A program made the position numbers and the translations under genes. This document shows, in pieces, positions 1-6,041 of a stretch of 11,436 nucleotides of DNA (position 1 is its first letter; every line of letters begins with the position of its first letter). The stretch spans positions 1 to 11,436 of the forward strand of contig CACXNN010000075.1 of the NCBI GenBank assembly GCA_902768995.1. The letters are read 5' to 3'. The notes under the pieces are model-generated. The model was not told the origin of the DNA. It saw only the letters and a program-made list of their open reading frames with translations, and did not search any database. Origin of the DNA: an uncultured Eubacteriales bacterium. GTDB taxonomy: Bacteria; Bacillota; Clostridia; Christensenellales; CAG-138.

Positions 1-863
1 TGACCTGTAAGACCCCCAACTTCGCCAAGCTGGTCAACGACCAGGGCGTCAGCGCCTACAAGATCCCCTTCGACGAGGCCATGGCCATGATGGAGGAGAG
101 CGTGAGCTGCTACACCTGCCACGGCAACGAGGCGGGCGAGAAGGGCAAGCTGGTGGTGACCCACAGCTACGTGACCAAGGCCCTGGGCGCCAACGCGGAG
201 AAGATCGACCCGGCCACCCTGTCCTGCGGCCAGTGCCATATCGAGTACTACTTCACGCCGGCGGACAAGGAGACCATGATGCCCTACAGCAGCGTGGAGG
301 AGATGACCCCCGAAGCGATCCTGGCCTACTACGACGCCATGGACTTTGCCGACTGGACCCAGGAGAGCACCGGGGCAAAGCTGCTGAAGGCCCAGCATCC
401 GGAGTTTGAGACCTATCTTTCCGGCAAGCACGCCAAGATGCTGAACTGCGCCGACTGCCATATGCCCCTGGAGGAGACGGAGAAGGGGACCGTGTACCAC
501 AGCCACCTGCTGGTGAGCCCCCTGGAGAACGAGACCCTGCTGAAGACCTGCGCCACCTGCCACGGGGATACGGACATGGTGAGCATGGTCCATGGGCTCC
601 AGGCCAAGGTCACCGCCCGGGAGACCGAGGTGGGGAATAAGCTCTCCGACTTCAAGGATGCTTTGGCGGCGGCTGTGAAGGCCGGGGAGATGGGCGAGGA
701 GGAGCTCGCCGCGGTGCAGAAGCTGTATCGGGAGGCCCAGTGGTTCTTCGACTTCTGCTATGTGGAGAACGCCGAGGGCGCCCACAACTCCGAGCTGGCG
801 TATCGGTGCCTGGACACCGCCGAGCAGCGGATCAACGAGGGCATGGCGCTGTTAGGGAGATAA
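1..863 (+). CDS. nrfA: Cytochrome c nitrite reductase NrfA, 3' part (5' end outside window)
   Basis: Catalytic subunit of the pentaheme nitrite reductase, which reduces nitrite to ammonium with six electrons on the outer face of the cytoplasmic membrane, usually fed by the quinol dehydrogenase NrfH. The reading frame is open from base 3, and the first visible residues, TCKTPNF, are the end of the CxxCK motif whose lysine ligates the catalytic heme. Four CxxCH motifs follow: CYTCH (fragment residues 36-40), CGQCH (75-79), CADCH (149-153) and CATCH (183-187), giving the expected five hemes. EYY (81-83) just after heme 3 and KAQH (129-132) match the calcium-ligand and active-site Tyr/His signatures of NrfA. 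About 287 residues are present of a family length near 440-500; the signal sequence, N-terminal region and catalytic Arg lie upstream. nrfH probably precedes it outside the window (inference). The downstream resB/ccsA genes fit its need for heme attachment. The identification is very secure. Confidence 0.97.
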   Translation, partial: TCKTPNFAKLVNDQGVSAYKIPFDEAMAMMEESVSCYTCHGNEAGEKGKLVVTHSYVTKALGANAEKIDPATLSCGQCHIEYYFTPADKETMMPYSSVEEMTPEAILAYYDAMDFADWTQESTGAKLLKAQHPEFETYLSGKHAKMLNCADCHMPLEETEKGTVYHSHLLVSPLENETLLKTCATCHGDTDMVSMVHGLQAKVTARETEVGNKLSDFKDALAAAVKAGEMGEEELAAVQKLYREAQWFFDFCYVENAEGAHNSELAYRCLDTAEQRINEGMALLGR

Positions 864-875
864 GGGTTGTTTTAT

Positions 876-907
876 AGCGGCGGAGAAGCTTTTCTTTGCC
901 GCTTTTT
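876..907 (+). terminator. Intrinsic terminator after nrfA
   Basis: AGCGGCGGAGAA (876-887) pairs with TTCTTTGCCGCT (892-903) over 12 positions, including two G-U pairs, with a 4-nt GCTT loop. Five Ts (903-907) and further pyrimidines follow. It begins 13 nt after the nrfA stop. Its 3' arm is also the 5' arm of the next, mutually exclusive hairpin at 898-933. Termination may be partial, because resB and ccsA downstream belong functionally with nrfA. Confidence 0.7.
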
Positions 908-1020
908 CTCTTTATACAAAGAGAAAAAGCGGCGCAAAAAGAGAAACTCAAGAAGGGTTCATAGTCCTTGCACATGAACAGCCCCCTTCTCAAAGTTCTT
1001 TTTCTTTCAAGAAAAAGAAC
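898..1020. repeat. Compound fold-back element in the nrfA-resB spacer
   Basis: Three adjacent inverted repeats fill most of the spacer. The first is a perfect 16-bp stem, 898-913 with 918-933, around a 4-nt ATAC loop. The second is imperfect: 951-962 pairs with 974-990, with a 5-nt bulge. The third is a perfect 12-bp inverted repeat, 995-1006 with 1009-1020. In addition 936-957 is roughly complementary to 984-1004, so a single large hairpin is an alternative fold. It contains no credible gene. It resembles a dispersed intergenic repeat or MITE-like element; only a search of the host genome could show multiple copies. Confidence 0.6.
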
Positions 1021-1032
1021 GAAGTTTACAAT
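1005..1032 (+). promoter_or_regulatory. Weak candidate promoter for resB-ccsA
   Basis: TACAAT at 1027-1032 matches the -10 consensus at five of six positions. The best upstream hexamer, TTTCAA at 1005-1010 with 16-nt spacing, is poor and lies inside the third inverted repeat. Transcription would start about 2 nt before the resB ATG, giving an almost leaderless message. The alternative is readthrough from nrfA. Confidence 0.25.
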
Positions 1033-1040
1033 AATTCCTT

Positions 1041-2330
1041 ATGAAAAAACTACTCAAATTCCTATCCTCCATGGGCTTCGCCATCACGCTGCTGGTGGTG
1101 CTGGCGGCCGCCTGCGTGGTGGCCAGCTTCGTGACCCAGGGCCAAAGCGCGGCGTGGTATGCTGAGGCCTACGGCGAAGGGACCGCGAAGCTGATCGTGG
1201 GACTGGGCCTCGACGACGCGTTCCACAGCTGGTGGTTCTTGACCTTGACCGCCTTCCTCTGCGGGAACCTGCTCCTCTGCAACCTGACCCGCCTAAAGCC
1301 CCTGATCGCCCGCACGAAGCGGGAGGCGGATCCGGCCGCCGCCCTGTCCGGCCCTGCAGACGCTGCGTGTGAGGCCGTGGCCGACCCCCTGCCCCTGTTC
1401 GAGCGGCTCCGGCTCCCCAAGCCCAAGGCCCGGGAGATCGAGGGCAAGAAGGTCCTGTTTTCCGGCAAAAACCGGCTGGGCCTCTGGGGGCCCTGGGTGT
1501 GCCACCTGGGCATCCTGCTGCTGATCCTGGGCTTCACCCTGGGCCAGCTCACCCATCGGGAGTACACGGTCTACGGCGTCCCCGGCGACACCAAGCCCAT
1601 CGGCGATACGGGCTACTACCTGACCATCGACGACTTTGAGGTCCAGCTCCGGGAGGACGACACCGTGGCCCAGTACGTGGCGGACATCACCGTCTTCCGC
1701 GCCCCCCAGGGCTCCACCACCGTCCCGGACAGCGTGTCCGACACCGTGTCTGTGAACCATCCCGCCCGGCTCTACGGCTTCAAGGTCTACCAGAACTCCA
1801 CGGGCTACGCCGCCCGGATCACCGTGAACGAGGAAGGGACCCCGCTGCAGACCACGGTGGTCTGCGCCGGAGAGGGCATCGAGATCGCCGACGCCCCGGG
1901 CCTTCGGGTGTACCTGAACGCCTTCTATCCCGACTTCTACCTGCAGCCCGGCGTGGGGCCCATGACCCTGTCCGGCCGCATGAACAACCCGGCCTACCTC
2001 TATTCCATCACCTACCGGGACAGCATGGTGGGCATGAACTACTGGCAGGAGGCGGACGGACCCATCACCGTCAACGACTACAGCATCACCTTCTCGGAGC
2101 CCCAGAGCTACACCCTGCTGCAGGTGAAGACGGACCGGTTCCAGGGCCTGGCCCTCCTCGGGGGCCTCATCACCCTGCTGGGCCTGATCCTCGCGTTCTA
2201 CCTGCTGCCCGCCAAAGCTTGGGCGGTGGCGGACGAGGCGGGGACCTGGACGGTCTACGGCCAGAGCCGCAAGGGCGGGGCCCTGTTTAGGGAGGCCTTC
2301 GAACGGGCCGTGAAAGGAGAGAAACTATGA
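1041..2330 (+). CDS. resB: Cytochrome c biogenesis protein ResB (Ccs1)
   Basis: ResB/Ccs1 is one half of the System II (Ccs) cytochrome c synthase. With CcsA it delivers heme across the membrane and attaches it to CxxCH motifs of exported apocytochromes. The 429 residues show the family layout: TM1 (about 12-33), TM2 (about 63-82), TM3 (about 147-170, with His155), a large extracytoplasmic domain (about 171-365, including VNHPARLYGFKVYQ, near 238-251, typical of ResB), and TM4 (about 369-391) before a short cytoplasmic tail. The start LLKFLSSMGFAITLLVV is typical of the family, which supports the ATG at 1041. However, no Shine-Dalgarno sequence is visible upstream, where the fold-back element nearly touches the gene. 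It overlaps ccsA by 4 nt (ATGA), so the two are likely translationally coupled. NrfA just upstream is the obvious client, although other c-type cytochromes could also be served. Confidence 0.93.
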   Translation: MKKLLKFLSSMGFAITLLVVLAAACVVASFVTQGQSAAWYAEAYGEGTAKLIVGLGLDDAFHSWWFLTLTAFLCGNLLLCNLTRLKPLIARTKREADPAAALSGPADAACEAVADPLPLFERLRLPKPKAREIEGKKVLFSGKNRLGLWGPWVCHLGILLLILGFTLGQLTHREYTVYGVPGDTKPIGDTGYYLTIDDFEVQLREDDTVAQYVADITVFRAPQGSTTVPDSVSDTVSVNHPARLYGFKVYQNSTGYAARITVNEEGTPLQTTVVCAGEGIEIADAPGLRVYLNAFYPDFYLQPGVGPMTLSGRMNNPAYLYSITYRDSMVGMNYWQEADGPITVNDYSITFSEPQSYTLLQVKTDRFQGLALLGGLITLLGLILAFYLLPAKAWAVADEAGTWTVYGQSRKGGALFREAFERAVKGEKL

Positions 2331-3145
2331 CGCTGCCCCTGGAAAACATCCTCTTTTACGGGGTCCTGGGCCTCTACTTCGGGGCCATGATCCTCTACTT
2401 CCTGTTCGTGGCCATAAAGAAGGAAGCCCTGGGCAAGGGCGCCACGGCGGTCCAGGTCCTGGGCCTTCTGGTGCACACGGCGGCCATCGTCCTTCGGGGC
2501 GTGGCGGCGGGGCGGCTGCCCCTGACCAACCAGTACGAGTTCGCCTCCGCCTTCGCCTGGGGGCTGTGCCTGGTGAGCCTACTGTTCATCTTCCGGTTCA
2601 AGTTCACCCTCCTGGGCGCCTTCGCCGCGCCGGTGACCTTCATCATCATCGGCTACGCGGCCCTGCAATCCAAGGAGATCCGGTCCCTGATGCCAGCCCT
2701 CCAATCCAACTGGCTGGGGTTCCACGTGTCCACGGCCATCATCGCCTACGGGGCCTTCGGCGTCTCCTGCGTGCTGGGGGTCATCTTCCTGCTGCGGGAC
2801 AAGATGAAGGAAAGCGGATTCCTGGACCAGCATATTCCCTCCCGGGAGAAGCTGGACATGCTGAGCTATCGGAGCGTGGCCCTGGGGCTGCTGTTCCTCA
2901 CCTTCACCATCATCACCGGGGCCATCTGGGCCGAGCGGGCCTGGGGCAGCTATTGGTCCTGGGACCCCAAGGAGACCTGGTCGCTGGTGACCTGGCTGGT
3001 CTACGCCACGTACCTGCATCTGCGCATCCGCCGGGGCTGGCAGGGCAAGTCCGCCGCCATCTTCGCCGTGGCGGGCTTCGTCTGCGTGATCTTCACCTAC
3101 ATCGGCGTGAACACCCTGCTGCCGGGGGTCCACAGCTACAAATAA
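2327..3145 (+). CDS. ccsA: Cytochrome c biogenesis protein CcsA/ResC, heme handling
   Basis: Polytopic membrane protein of the heme handling family and partner of ResB in System II cytochrome c maturation. The tryptophan-rich WWD segment is clear at about 201-217 (W201, W206, W210, W212, D213, followed by PKETW); in this family it binds heme at the outer surface. The conserved flanking histidines expected as heme ligands are present: His133 in LGFHVSTAI and His269 in the C-terminal GVHSY. His231 in YLHLR is also typical. At 272 residues with about eight hydrophobic segments, it has the usual length of the short ResC/CcsA form. The ATG overlaps the resB stop and is preceded by AAAGGAGA at good distance. 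The gene ends 12 nt before a strong terminator, so it closes the nrf/heme-attachment block. Confidence 0.95.
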   Translation: MTLPLENILFYGVLGLYFGAMILYFLFVAIKKEALGKGATAVQVLGLLVHTAAIVLRGVAAGRLPLTNQYEFASAFAWGLCLVSLLFIFRFKFTLLGAFAAPVTFIIIGYAALQSKEIRSLMPALQSNWLGFHVSTAIIAYGAFGVSCVLGVIFLLRDKMKESGFLDQHIPSREKLDMLSYRSVALGLLFLTFTIITGAIWAERAWGSYWSWDPKETWSLVTWLVYATYLHLRIRRGWQGKSAAIFAVAGFVCVIFTYIGVNTLLPGVHSYK

Positions 3146-3156
3146 GCTTCCATGCG

Positions 3157-3189
3157 AAAAAGCGCCTCCCCCAGAGGGAGGCGCTTTTT
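3157..3189. terminator. Bidirectional intrinsic terminator between ccsA and the MFS exporter gene
   Basis: A perfect 14-bp stem, 3157-3170 with 3176-3189, has a 5-nt CCAGA loop. The core AGCGCCTCCC is flanked by A5 on the left and T5 on the right, so either strand gives a GC stem followed by a U-run. It lies between the convergent stops at 3145 (+) and 3200 (-) and can end both transcripts. Confidence 0.93.
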
Positions 3190-3199
3190 GCGTGACGAT

Positions 3200-4495
3200 T
3201 CAGATGTCCTGGACCTTCTTGTTGAACAGGAGGAACAGGGCCGTGGCGGTGAAGCCCAGGGAGCAGACCAGCAGCAGCGGCGTGCTGCCCAGATACTGGA
3301 GGACCGACCCGGCCAGGACCGAGGAGATGGGGGTCAGGCCCTGAGAAACGATGCTGACGATGCTGGAGACCTTGCTGAGCTTGTCCCGATCCACCACCCG
3401 CATGAGCACCGTGCTGGTGGGGACGTTGATCATAACCACCAGGAACCCGATGAGCAAGGCCCCGACGCAAAACAGGACGAGGAAGGCGTTCAGGGACAAG
3501 CCCCGATCCACCAGCAGCCAATAACCCACCGTCAGGAGGATCATCACCATCGCGATGTATCCCAGGCGCACCGCCACCTTGCGGCCGCACTTGTCCTCCT
3601 GGGGCCGGGCGCTGAGGATGGCCGCGGCCACCAGGGAGCTGACGCCGATCATCACGCTGAACACGGAGGACCACAGCTCCGGCGTCAAAACCCGGTCGAA
3701 CAGGTAGCCGGGGGCGGCGGCCACATCCGTCTTCACGAAATAGGGCAGGAAGTTGCCGCCGATGGGGGAGAAGAAGAAATTGATGAACAGGATGGCCGCC
3801 ATCAGGGCCATGAGGGCCTTCTGGGTCTTCAGATACCGGAACCCGTCGCCCATGTCGGAAAGGGCCAGGCGGATGGTCAGCTTCTCTTCGGAGGGCTGGT
3901 GGTCGTAGCGGATGAACATCTCCGACACGCCGGAGAGGATATAGCAGACGCCCACCAGGAAGAACAGCAGATGGATGGGCAGGGCCGCGTACAGGATCCC
4001 CGCCAGGACCACCCCCAGGATGCTCTGCAGGGAACTTTTAATGGAGAAGTAGGCGTTGGCCTGCTGGAGCTTTTCCTCCACCACGATGTGGGGGAGCAGA
4101 GCGCCGGCGGCGGGGGAGAAGACGCCGCTGACGGCGTTGCCCAGGATACCCACGGCGAACAGGATCAGGACGTGGGCCTGGTTGCTGCGGAAGAGGAGCA
4201 TCAGCACCGTGGCGAGGACGATGATGCCGCCCTTCATGTAGTCGCAGAGGAACATGATCTTCGCCTTGTTGAACCGGTCCCCCAGCACGCCGCCCACGGG
4301 CGTGGCGAGGAGCAGCATCCCGCCGCAGAGGGCCAGATACAGGCCCTGAAGGAAGGCGTTGTTGTCGGTGATCTCCAGGATGTAGAAGCTGACGGCGAAG
4401 CTGTAGAGGATGGCCCCCAGCTCCGACACCAGGGCGCCGAAGAACACCAGCCGGTAGTTGCGGTTGAAAAATACGTTGCGGGTATCGTTATTCAT
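3200..4495 (-). CDS. MFS transporter, DHA3/MefA-like drug efflux family
   Basis: A 431-residue major facilitator with about twelve hydrophobic segments. The N-terminus, FFNRNYRLVFFGALVSELG, and motif A between TM2 and TM3 (GGVLGDRFNKAK, about 68-79) resemble the DHA3 group, which includes macrolide exporters such as MefA and many uncharacterised clostridial exporters. The likely role is proton-driven export of a small hydrophobic compound; the substrate cannot be told from sequence. It starts 8 nt inside the end of the upstream XRE regulator gene and has an AAGGAG motif at workable distance from the ATG at 4495. The pair is therefore probably one transcript, with the regulator controlling its own exporter. 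It ends at the bidirectional terminator. Confidence 0.88.
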   Translation of the reverse strand: MNNDTRNVFFNRNYRLVFFGALVSELGAILYSFAVSFYILEITDNNAFLQGLYLALCGGMLLLATPVGGVLGDRFNKAKIMFLCDYMKGGIIVLATVLMLLFRSNQAHVLILFAVGILGNAVSGVFSPAAGALLPHIVVEEKLQQANAYFSIKSSLQSILGVVLAGILYAALPIHLLFFLVGVCYILSGVSEMFIRYDHQPSEEKLTIRLALSDMGDGFRYLKTQKALMALMAAILFINFFFSPIGGNFLPYFVKTDVAAAPGYLFDRVLTPELWSSVFSVMIGVSSLVAAAILSARPQEDKCGRKVAVRLGYIAMVMILLTVGYWLLVDRGLSLNAFLVLFCVGALLIGFLVVMINVPTSTVLMRVVDRDKLSKVSSIVSIVSQGLTPISSVLAGSVLQYLGSTPLLLVCSLGFTATALFLLFNKKVQDI

Positions 4496-5561
4496 GGTCC
4501 TTGATCTCCTTCCAAAGGCGGGACAGGGTGGGATCGTCGATGAGGCGGAGCAGGTTTTCCAGACTCTCTGCCGCCGTGGCGCCGAATATGTCGGTGACGC
4601 TCACGGTATCCATGGTGGTGACGAAGCGAAGGTTTCGCACGCCGTAATCCGGGGCGGCGTCGAAGCGGGCGGCCAGCGCCCGGGCCTGCCTCAGGGAAGC
4701 GCAGGCCTGCTTCGTCTGCCCGGTCTTGATCTGGGCATGAGCCAGCAGCAGGTATTGCAGGGCGTTGGACTTTTCCAAAAAATCGGTGACGGGTTCCCGG
4801 CGAAGGCTGTTGAGCAGGTCTATGCCCCATTGGAGCACGGCTTGGGCCGATGCGCAGTCGCCTCGGGCGGTGAAGGCAAAGGAGAATCCCGCCACGGCAT
4901 TCAGCAGGGAATTGACGTTCTGAAGCAACACCGCGGAGAGATAGGGCTCCGCCTCCTCCGGTCGGTGCAGATGGGCAGCCAGGATGGCACCGATGGTGTC
5001 GCTGAACATGCCGCCCGCGTTGTGACGCTTCATGAGCTCCACGCCCTTCTCAAAGTCGCCCAGAACCATATACGCCCCGGCCATCTCCCCATAGAGGGTG
5101 AACTCACTGATCTTTGGATCGGTGTTCTGGGAGACCAACAGCAGTGCTTGCTCATAGAGCTCCAGGGCCCGCCGGGTCTTTTCGCGGCTTTGACCGCCCA
5201 CGCCGAAAAAGGCGTAGATTCCGGCGCAGGTGTGGACCACCTGGAAGGAATGGGGATATTTCTTCAGGGCCTTCTCGCATTCGATCAGGGCCTCCGGGTC
5301 CCGGGTCCGACAGTACCGGCTGAGCCGGTCGATGGTGGCGGAAAGGCGATTGTCCTTCATTTTGTAGCCCAGCAGGACGTCCACGGAGGTGTCGAAGAAG
5401 TCCGCCATCTCCACGATCAAATCCAGCTCGGGCACCGACAGCCCCGATTCCCACTTGTGGACGGCGCCGGTGGTCACGCCCATGACCTCGGCGAATTGCT
5501 CCTGGGTCAGGTTTCGCTCTTTGCGCAGGGTGCGGATGTTTTTCGAAAGGGTCAATTCCAT
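4488..5561 (-). CDS. XRE-family transcriptional regulator with TPR-like C-terminus
   Basis: Residues about 8-62 form a Cro/C1-type helix-turn-helix (LTQEQFAEVMGVTTGAVHKWESG, with SVPELDLIVEMADFF behind it). Residues about 72-350 are a long alpha-helical region with repeating Ala/Leu patterns such as ALELYEQALLL, typical of TPR-like ligand or peptide sensing domains. The 357-residue total is unusual for a simple repressor but common for helical-sensor XRE proteins. The ATG at 5561 has AGAGGAG 7 nt upstream. The gene leads a two-gene unit with the overlapping MFS exporter, so control of efflux in response to an intracellular or imported signal is the simplest reading (inference). Repeated ATAC-n5-GTAT sites in its promoter suggest autoregulation. 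The signal is unknown. Confidence 0.85.
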   Translation of the reverse strand: MELTLSKNIRTLRKERNLTQEQFAEVMGVTTGAVHKWESGLSVPELDLIVEMADFFDTSVDVLLGYKMKDNRLSATIDRLSRYCRTRDPEALIECEKALKKYPHSFQVVHTCAGIYAFFGVGGQSREKTRRALELYEQALLLVSQNTDPKISEFTLYGEMAGAYMVLGDFEKGVELMKRHNAGGMFSDTIGAILAAHLHRPEEAEPYLSAVLLQNVNSLLNAVAGFSFAFTARGDCASAQAVLQWGIDLLNSLRREPVTDFLEKSNALQYLLLAHAQIKTGQTKQACASLRQARALAARFDAAPDYGVRNLRFVTTMDTVSVTDIFGATAAESLENLLRLIDDPTLSRLWKEIKDHE

Positions 5562-5579
5562 GGTGGTGCTCCTCTTTTT

Positions 5580-5664
5580 GATACCGGCAGTATAGCAGGT
5601 ATTATACCGAAAGAAAAGACACGATCGATATCAATGGAATATCTTTTTCTATACCAACAGTATA
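5580..5664 (-). promoter_or_regulatory. Promoter/operator region of the XRE-MFS unit
   Basis: Two near-identical pseudo-palindromes, ATACCGGCAGTAT (5581-5593) and ATACCAACAGTAT (5651-5663), lie exactly 70 bp apart. A perfect palindrome, GGTATTATACC (5598-5608), lies between them. On the minus strand the middle palindrome contains TATAAT (5606-5601) and the proximal site contains TATACT (5594-5589), both possible -10 boxes with weak -35 boxes. Binding by the XRE protein here would block transcription directly. The repeats are visible in the sequence; assigning them to this regulator is inference. Confidence 0.6.
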
Positions 5665-5826
5665 TATTTGCGGGTGGCGATCATAGAAAGCCGCACAAAC
5701 AGATCGGCGGACGCCATCCGTCCCGGCTGCGTGCAGCGTACCACTTCGTCCGCCGATTGAGCAATCATCCATCGGTTGTGGGGAGGGAAGGGCGCCGCAA
5801 CCGGCTTCTCAACGACCGGTTGGATC
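5665..5826. other. Gene-free region with inverted repeats
   Basis: There is no convincing gene here. A perfect 11-bp inverted repeat (5703-5713 with 5747-5757) encloses a smaller perfect one, GCTGC/GCAGC (5726-5737). A 7-bp repeat, CAACCGG/CCGGTTG (5798-5804 with 5816-5822), follows, and a further CGGTTG at 5773-5778 could pair with it instead. This could be a structured small RNA, a dispersed repeat or a degraded element; no promoter or terminator singles out one of these. Confidence 0.4.
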
Positions 5827-5885
5827 GAACAAAAGGGAACAAGTGGGAACAAAAATAACAAAAGCTAACAAAAGGTAGCAAAACT
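5827..5885. repeat. Phased A-tract decamer repeats (possible bent DNA)
   Basis: Degenerate units of about 10 bp (GAACAAAAGG, GAACAAGTGG, GAACAAAAA, TAACAAAAGC, TAACAAAAGG, TAGCAAAAC) follow one another. A-tracts at 5831-5834, 5851-5855, 5860-5863, 5870-5873 and 5880-5883 recur at about one helical turn, with a short AA at 5841. This arrangement is known to give intrinsic DNA curvature. It lies about 220 bp upstream of the XRE promoter. Confidence 0.6.
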
Positions 5886-5891
5886 AACTAA

Positions 5892-5963
5892 GACAAAGAC
5901 AAGGACAAGGATAAAGACAAGGATAAAGACAAAGACAAGGAAAAAGACAAGGACAAGGATATA
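5892..5963. repeat. Purine hexamer tandem tract, 12 units of GAYAAR type
   Basis: Twelve consecutive hexamers: GACAAA, GACAAG, GACAAG, GATAAA, GACAAG, GATAAA, GACAAA, GACAAG, GAAAAA, GACAAG, GACAAG, GATATA. The plus strand is nearly pure purine apart from a C or T at the third position. In the minus strand, which is the sense of the neighbouring genes, it reads as a C/T-rich run with one G or none per unit. A related tract lies at 7306-7353. Confidence 0.9.
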
Positions 5964-6035
5964 TCCCCCCAAGGGGGATCTCTCTCTTTCCTCCCCAGGG
6001 GGGGAGAGAGAAAAAAAGCCCCCTTCGGGGAGGGG
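5963..6035 (-). terminator. Hairpin cluster downstream of the MFS permease gene, likely terminator
   Basis: Reading the minus strand from the permease stop at 6042, a short hairpin CCCC-GAA-GGGG (6030-6020) is followed by a seven-T run (6017-6011). Behind it lie an interrupted hairpin of CTCTC/GAGAG and TCCCC/GGGGA blocks (about 6009-5981) and a third, ATCCCCC/GGGGGAT (5979-5963). The first stem is short but GC-rich with a good U-run, so termination is plausible. The two backup hairpins are unusual. Confidence 0.6.
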
Positions 6036-6041
6036 ACGGAT

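Noticed and set aside
876..933. Classical attenuator controlling resB-ccsA
   Set aside because: The competing hairpin lies downstream of the terminator and would form too late to prevent termination. I keep only the weaker statement that the two structures exclude each other.
968..1165. 65-residue plus-strand open frame overlapping the resB start
   Set aside because: It begins inside the fold-back repeat and then runs out of frame through resB, with no ribosome site.
3152..4504. 450-residue plus-strand open frame opposite the DHA3 exporter
   Set aside because: Its start lies in the terminator, and its composition (Gln/His/Gly-rich) is that of an antisense shadow in GC-rich DNA. The minus strand encodes a clear MFS protein.
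5649..5861. 70-residue minus-strand open frame in the region upstream of the XRE gene
   Set aside because: It has no ribosome site or recognisable domain. It runs through the operator site, the inverted repeats and part of the A-tract repeats, so it is better explained as chance.
5892..5963. CRISPR array as an explanation for the hexamer tract
   Set aside because: The units are directly tandem with no spacers and only 6 bp long, and no cas gene is present.
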